Part shown: in pieces, positions 16,939 through 20,695 of the stretch
How positions within the stretch are numbered: position 1 is the first letter of the stretch
Layout of the letters: each line of letters starts with the position of its first letter
Virus record (IMG/VR): IMGVR_UViG_3300037193_001958
Coordinates: 1-20,695 of that record
Length of the DNA stretch: 20,695 nucleotides
Reading direction: 5' to 3' (one strand)
From: a virus
The notes under the pieces: generated by a model
What the model was told of the DNA's origin: nothing
The model's input: only the letters and a program-made list of their open reading frames with translations
Databases searched by the model: none
Program-made: the position numbers and the translations under genes

Positions 16939-17706
16939 TTAGGCAAACTGCTTATTATATGTTACTAAAATCGCCACGTCGCGAGCCGTAAAGTCGTCAA
17001 TATACTGAAAAGTGCGGTTGCCAGGAAAGAAGGTTGGAAAGACCCCATCGTACGCTTGGGCGGTACCGTTGTAGGTAACGGTATTGTTTTTAACGTCCAC
17101 GTCCAAAATGTCGCCGTTGGCAAAGGTGCGCGTAATACTGATACCCTGGCCGCTGTCAGCGTTAAGCACTTGTACCGTTTTAGTGGTTGCACCAGTCACG
17201 CTGGTAAATGTTACCTTGATGTTAGGCCGGGCTTTAAAGCTGCCCTGCACCGTAAGTGGCCATGTTTGGGTGGCCAAGGTATTAGTAACATCAAGCAGCG
17301 TACTAACCGTGCGGTCACTACCAATAGGGTTACTGCACAAAAAGCTTAGGGTAAACTTTAGCTTATTGCCGAAGTACTCCTTACTAATGCCGTTTAGCGT
17401 GCCAATATACTCAACTTGGCTACCCGCCACCTCAACCCGGAGCGTACCCTCTGGTATCTGCAACACACCCTTAAGGGTTTCAAACGCCAGCTCGGTATCG
17501 GTTTTAGTGCCCTTGCTTGCTATACCTTGTATAGTAACTATCTTTTCGCTGTACTCCGCGCTGGTCAGCACGCTACGGTCAGCGCGAGCCAGCTTGGCGT
17601 GGTTAAGCACCCGCTTAGGCATATCAATAAAGTTGTGGTTATATATGGCAATACCGTCCAAGGTGGACAGGTTAAAATTGTTGTAGTATACCGGTGTTCT
17701 AAACAT
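16939..17706 (-). CDS. Distal tail (Dit)-like protein
   Basis: A 255-residue beta-rich protein placed directly after the tape measure, as Dit is in siphoviruses. The N-terminal half (DMPKRVLNHAKLARADRSVL, KIVTIQGIASKGTKTDTELA, TLNGISKEYFGNKLKFTLSF) matches the pattern of the ring-forming domain that caps the tail tube; the C-terminal half (RPNIKVTFTSVTGATTKTVQ, ILDVDVKNNTVTYNGTAQAYDG, FFPGNRTF) matches the second, galectin-like domain. It forms the hub to which tail-tip proteins attach. It overlaps the tape-measure gene by 8 bases. Confidence 0.85.
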   Translation of the reverse strand: MFRTPVYYNNFNLSTLDGIAIYNHNFIDMPKRVLNHAKLARADRSVLTSAEYSEKIVTIQGIASKGTKTDTELAFETLKGVLQIPEGTLRVEVAGSQVEYIGTLNGISKEYFGNKLKFTLSFLCSNPIGSDRTVSTLLDVTNTLATQTWPLTVQGSFKARPNIKVTFTSVTGATTKTVQVLNADSGQGISITRTFANGDILDVDVKNNTVTYNGTAQAYDGVFPTFFPGNRTFQYIDDFTARDVAILVTYNKQFA

Positions 17707-20035
17707 CGTTGCCCGTTAACCCTTGGGAAGTAACTTCCTCATCACGCGTCAGCTTACGTAGCCAGTTCTCGCCGTCTACCTCGCTGCCTATATTAATTGT
17801 ATCAATGGTGTTGTATATAGGGGCGGCACCCATACCATAGTTGCCGTCAGTGACCGGCGCATCAGCACGGGCTGTTACTAGCATGCTCTGGTCGGTGTAC
17901 AAGCCATTGGTAAACTCAGCCAGCGTTTGCTGCACACGGCCATACTGACCCTCTAAACCTGTTACAAAGCCGCCAATAATGGCTTGCGCGTTGGGCACCA
18001 GCAAGCGCTTGTCCACCGACATGGGGCCTTTCCAATCACCAATCTTCTTGGTCAGGTCGCCCAAAGCGTCCTTAACCCAACCAGCGGCGCTCTTAATGCC
18101 GTTTACCAAACCGCTAATAATGGCACGGCCCGCATCCCATAACCAGCTACCGGCGTTAGAAAATAGCCTACCGATATGGCTGGCCACCCACACGATGCCA
18201 TCCCATACCCAGCCGCCCGCACTACGTAGGCCGCTGGTTAGGCCACCTACCACGTTCCTACCGGCACCCAATAACCATTGGCCAGCCCCGGTAAAAAAGT
18301 CCACCATAATGTTCTTAAGCTCAAGCAACCCGGCCCGTAGGTTTACTGTGCGGGCTAGGAAGCCGTCCTTAATGCCATCAACCACCGCGTGGCCCGCCTT
18401 GCCCAGTAGGTTTTTAACCGGGGCCAGGATAAAGTCGGCTACGGTCTTAAAACCGGTTAGGAAGAACTCAAGCAGCGGCCCCACAAATGGTATCTTGCCC
18501 AACACCGCACCCAGCGCGGTTACAAACTTGCCGGGTAGGAAGCCAATGGCCAGGATAAACTCTATCAAGTCCATTGGGTTGTTTATGGCCGTATCAATAA
18601 TGCCGCTAATAAGGCCGCTAATAATATCCGGCACTGCCTTAATTAAGATAGCTACAGCACCAGCCGCCAGCTTAGCATAGTCAATAGCGGTAAAGATTTG
18701 CAAGATGGCCTTAACCATTGTCTCGGTGTATGGAGCTAGGTCGGTTTCGTCCAATACCTTAAAGAAGCTTTCCAGCAGTTTCTTGCCAGTGTCAACCAGG
18801 TCAAGGTTATCAAACGCCTTTTTAAGGCCGTCCATAATGTTCTTGCCCATGCCCTCAAAGTCAATTTTGGCAAAGGCTTTTTGGATGTCCTCGCCAATGC
18901 GGGCAAAGCCTGCGCCAATCCCCTGGTCTTGGGCAATGTCGTTAATGGTTTTTAGGTAACCGGCAAAGTCGCCAAAAAAGGCGTCAATTTTAGGCTTATT
19001 GGCATCAACCCACTCGCTAATTGCGCCCAGGCCAATGGCAATGCTGCGGCCCATTTCTCCTGCCGCTGCCAGTACGCCGGGACCACGTAGAATGTCGGCC
19101 ACCGTGCGGGTAATGTTTATAGTCTGTTGGTAGATACCATCGCCAGCAGCACTAAAGCCCCTAACTGCATCTACACCCACGCCCACAAAGGCGTTGCTTA
19201 AGATACGCAGACTACCGCCCAAACGGTCAATCTGGCGCGGCAAAGTGTTTTCTAGCTGTTGCAAAATCTTTGGGTCAACCAGGCTTTGCATAGCCTTGTT
19301 AAACTGCGCAAAGCTAATCTCGCCAGCGCTAGCCATCTCGCGCACTTCCTCGGCCGTTTTGCCGAGCTGCGATTGTAGGGCGGGTAGGATAGCTACACCA
19401 TTTTCGGTTAGCTGTTGGATGTCGCCACCCATTAGCCTGCCTTGGGCACTTACCCGACCAAAGATGTTGCCTAGCGCCTCGATAGGCACACCGGTAGTAA
19501 TGGACACATTGCCGAGCGTTTCCAGGTCGCCCGCTACATCTTGTACCCTCCGGCCGTAGGCTAGTAGGGTTTTAGTGGTGCCAGCCACATCCGGTAGCTG
19601 GAAGGGGGCTTTTTGGGCGTACTTGTAGGCCGCCGCCATCGCCTCGGCACCCAGCTCCATGGACTTAGTTAGGCCGTTCATGCTGATTTGCAGGGTTTGG
19701 ATTTGCTTGGCGCTGTCCACACCCTTAACTGCCAGCGCAGTTAAACCCGCTGTTACAACGGCTGCCCCGGCGGCTAGGGCCTTAAATGCGGTAGCAGCTA
19801 CGGTGGCTAGCGTGCGGCCTACCGCTGCTACCGCCCGACCAAGCCCAGCAAAGTCATCGGCCAGTTTGCCAACTGCCTTGCCTAAGCTATCGGCAAAACT
19901 CTGGCCATCACGGTCAGCCTTTTTAAGGTTTTGGCTGGTCTGCTCAACACGCTTATCACTATCGGCTAGGGCTTTATTAAAGCGGCTGTTATCAACCGTA
20001 AAATCCCAAACTACTCGCCCACCCGATACGTCCAT
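17699..20035 (-). CDS. Tail tape measure protein
   Basis: A 778-residue tape measure that sets tail length and is carried in the tail lumen. The region at about 80-250 has the family's N-terminal domain (TGVPIEALGNIFGRVSAQGR, MGGDIQQLTENGVAILPALQ, EISFAQFNKAMQSL). Two hydrophobic stretches follow (about 440-500, KLAAGAVAILIKAVPDIISG), which may enter the host membrane, then Trp/Gly repeats (SAGGWVWDGIVWV, NAGSWLWDAGRAIISG) at about 610-670. Using about 1.5 angstrom per residue, the rule for helical tape measures, the tail would be near 115-120 nm. It is preceded by two small tail-assembly genes. Confidence 0.92.
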   Translation of the reverse strand: MDVSGGRVVWDFTVDNSRFNKALADSDKRVEQTSQNLKKADRDGQSFADSLGKAVGKLADDFAGLGRAVAAVGRTLATVAATAFKALAAGAAVVTAGLTALAVKGVDSAKQIQTLQISMNGLTKSMELGAEAMAAAYKYAQKAPFQLPDVAGTTKTLLAYGRRVQDVAGDLETLGNVSITTGVPIEALGNIFGRVSAQGRLMGGDIQQLTENGVAILPALQSQLGKTAEEVREMASAGEISFAQFNKAMQSLVDPKILQQLENTLPRQIDRLGGSLRILSNAFVGVGVDAVRGFSAAGDGIYQQTINITRTVADILRGPGVLAAAGEMGRSIAIGLGAISEWVDANKPKIDAFFGDFAGYLKTINDIAQDQGIGAGFARIGEDIQKAFAKIDFEGMGKNIMDGLKKAFDNLDLVDTGKKLLESFFKVLDETDLAPYTETMVKAILQIFTAIDYAKLAAGAVAILIKAVPDIISGLISGIIDTAINNPMDLIEFILAIGFLPGKFVTALGAVLGKIPFVGPLLEFFLTGFKTVADFILAPVKNLLGKAGHAVVDGIKDGFLARTVNLRAGLLELKNIMVDFFTGAGQWLLGAGRNVVGGLTSGLRSAGGWVWDGIVWVASHIGRLFSNAGSWLWDAGRAIISGLVNGIKSAAGWVKDALGDLTKKIGDWKGPMSVDKRLLVPNAQAIIGGFVTGLEGQYGRVQQTLAEFTNGLYTDQSMLVTARADAPVTDGNYGMGAAPIYNTIDTINIGSEVDGENWLRKLTRDEEVTSQGLTGNDV

Positions 20036-20036
20036 C

Positions 20037-20306
20037 TTATTCTCTCATAGCCTGCTTATAACGGCTGGATAGCGTTCTGCTGCCAGCCATGTTTTTAGTG
20101 TGCGGCCCGGCCGCTATTTGTGTAAGGTGCCACCGTTGTTCAGCTTCCTTTCGGTAAGCGTTACGTAGCAGTAACGTCACGTCCTTGGCGGGCATCCTAG
20201 TAACCTCATGCAGTTTGTACTGCGGGTAATACCAGCACACCTCGGCATATAGCTTACGCGGGTCGCCTTTGGCCTTGGGTACTTTTTTTACCTCAATGCG
20301 TGCCAT
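20037..20306 (-). CDS. Tail assembly protein, downstream partner
   Basis: An 89-residue basic, helical protein (WYYPQYKLHEVTRMPAKDVT, LLLRNAYRKEAEQRW) directly upstream of the tape measure, where siphoviruses encode the second tail-assembly chaperone. In many phages it is made as a frameshift fusion to the first. Here it has its own ATG, its frame is closed by a TAG just upstream, and no slippery heptamer is seen, so a separate protein is more likely. It would coat or fold the tape measure during tail assembly. Confidence 0.7.
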   Translation of the reverse strand: MARIEVKKVPKAKGDPRKLYAEVCWYYPQYKLHEVTRMPAKDVTLLLRNAYRKEAEQRWHLTQIAAGPHTKNMAGSRTLSSRYKQAMRE

Positions 20307-20319
20307 GCCGTGCTACCGC

Positions 20320-20592
20320 CTATTCGTCAATGCCGAACTCTGTTTTAATCATGCGGTTAAACTCCCGCAGCACACGGATGTCCTGCTGGCGTAGCACCTC
20401 TTTAAAGTCGGGCACGCCGTCGCCGGTACGCTCAACAAAAGCGTACACGGCGTCGGTTTTTTCCTTGTCGGTCTTTAGCTCGTTTAGGTTTTCAATTTCA
20501 GCCACCGTGGGGTAACGCAAACGGTACTCGTAGCCTCCCATTTTAACGATTGGCTGTTCGCCCTGTAAGTCGTCAAAGTTATAGTTGCTCAT
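20320..20592 (-). CDS. Tail assembly chaperone, first protein
   Basis: A 90-residue acidic protein (YEYRLRYPTVAEIENLNELK, then DKEKTDAVYAFVE, then FKEVLRQQDIRVLREFNRMI), placed after the major tail protein and before the tape measure, as for the G-type chaperone of siphoviruses. The sequence type, a short beta region followed by helices, fits. GGGAGGA precedes the ATG. Confidence 0.75.
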   Translation of the reverse strand: MSNYNFDDLQGEQPIVKMGGYEYRLRYPTVAEIENLNELKTDKEKTDAVYAFVERTGDGVPDFKEVLRQQDIRVLREFNRMIKTEFGIDE

Positions 20593-20621
20593 GGCAATCC
20601 TCCCACATTAGTTGTTAACGG

Positions 20622-20695
20622 TTAGCTGACGTTGGACAGGGTGCCGTCCTTGAAGAACTGGACATTTGCTTGGCCCTGTGCCGGTTCACCTACAA
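20622..20695 (-). CDS. Tail protein, C-terminal end only (partial)
   Basis: The last 23 codons of a gene that continues beyond the window; the visible end is GQANVQFFKDGTLSNVS. Its position before the tail-assembly chaperone is that of the major tail tube protein, and the ending is compatible with a tube protein's C-terminal strand. Too little is present to be certain. Confidence 0.5.
   Translation of the reverse strand, partial: VGEPAQGQANVQFFKDGTLSNVS

Noticed and set aside
20306-20592. Programmed frameshift fusing the two tail assembly proteins
   Set aside because: The second frame is closed by a TAG just upstream of its ATG, the frame relation would need +1 or -2, and no slippery heptamer is visible near the end of the first gene.
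13-20695. CRISPR array, insertion sequence, integrase or attachment site
   Set aside because: No regularly spaced repeats, transposase, integrase or matching att-like repeats were seen in the window.

Overview
The window is part of a tailed double-stranded DNA bacteriophage genome, apparently with a long non-contractile tail. The evidence is a RecT-type annealing protein and a YqaJ-type exonuclease on the plus strand, and a tail/lysis block on the minus strand (tail-assembly proteins, a 778-residue tape measure, a Dit-like protein, a large tail protein, a collar fibre, an amidase, a holin). TGA, TAG and TAA all act as stops, so nothing suggests a reassigned code. The host cannot be named from the sequence; the peptidoglycan amidase and transglycosylase-like enzymes only show that it has a murein wall.

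Layout. (1) 13-512, minus: a small Cys/His protein, then the terminator and hairpin-rich trailer of the first tRNA operon. (2) 512-2512, minus: tRNA operon 1, with 16 tRNA-type genes, an HNH endonuclease and a 55-residue ORF, headed by a promoter, a 21-codon leader ORF, a branched RNA and an intrinsic terminator. (3) 2537-3269: hairpins, a 33-residue basic peptide (plus), a small membrane protein and a Cys-rich mini-protein (both minus). (4) 3274-4813, minus: tRNA operon 2, with 15 tRNA-type genes headed by a promoter and a 51-codon leader ORF. (5) 4934-10384, plus: recombination genes, small membrane proteins, a secreted transglycosylase-like protein and an SPFH/prohibitin-like protein, ending at a strong terminator. 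(6) 10383-20695, minus: lysis genes and tail genes, in the order tail-assembly to lysis when read in the direction of transcription.

The most striking result is in the tRNA region. By anticodon, operon 1 carries Gln, Ser, Asn, Asp, His, Leu, Cys, Tyr, Phe, Pro and Trp tRNAs; operon 2 carries Glu, Lys, Ala, Arg, Gly, Thr, Met, Val and Ile tRNAs. Together they cover all 20 amino acids with no amino acid shared, leaving aside two atypical genes whose anticodons I could not assign securely. Each operon begins with a nearly leaderless ORF, and each ORF opens with a run made only of its own operon's amino acids and containing all of them: HLCNQQPQPFSLNDYW in operon 1 and MTRIKRIEVATGR in operon 2. 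In operon 1 this ORF is followed by an intrinsic terminator just before the first tRNA. This looks like multi-amino-acid attenuation, in which each tRNA set would be made when any one of its charged tRNAs runs short.

A second unusual signal is that 12 of the 31 tRNAs have a non-canonical elbow, with G55 instead of U55 in the T-loop. Where the D-loop can be aligned, these have A18 instead of G18, and one further tRNA has G56 with C19. All tRNA genes encode CCA.
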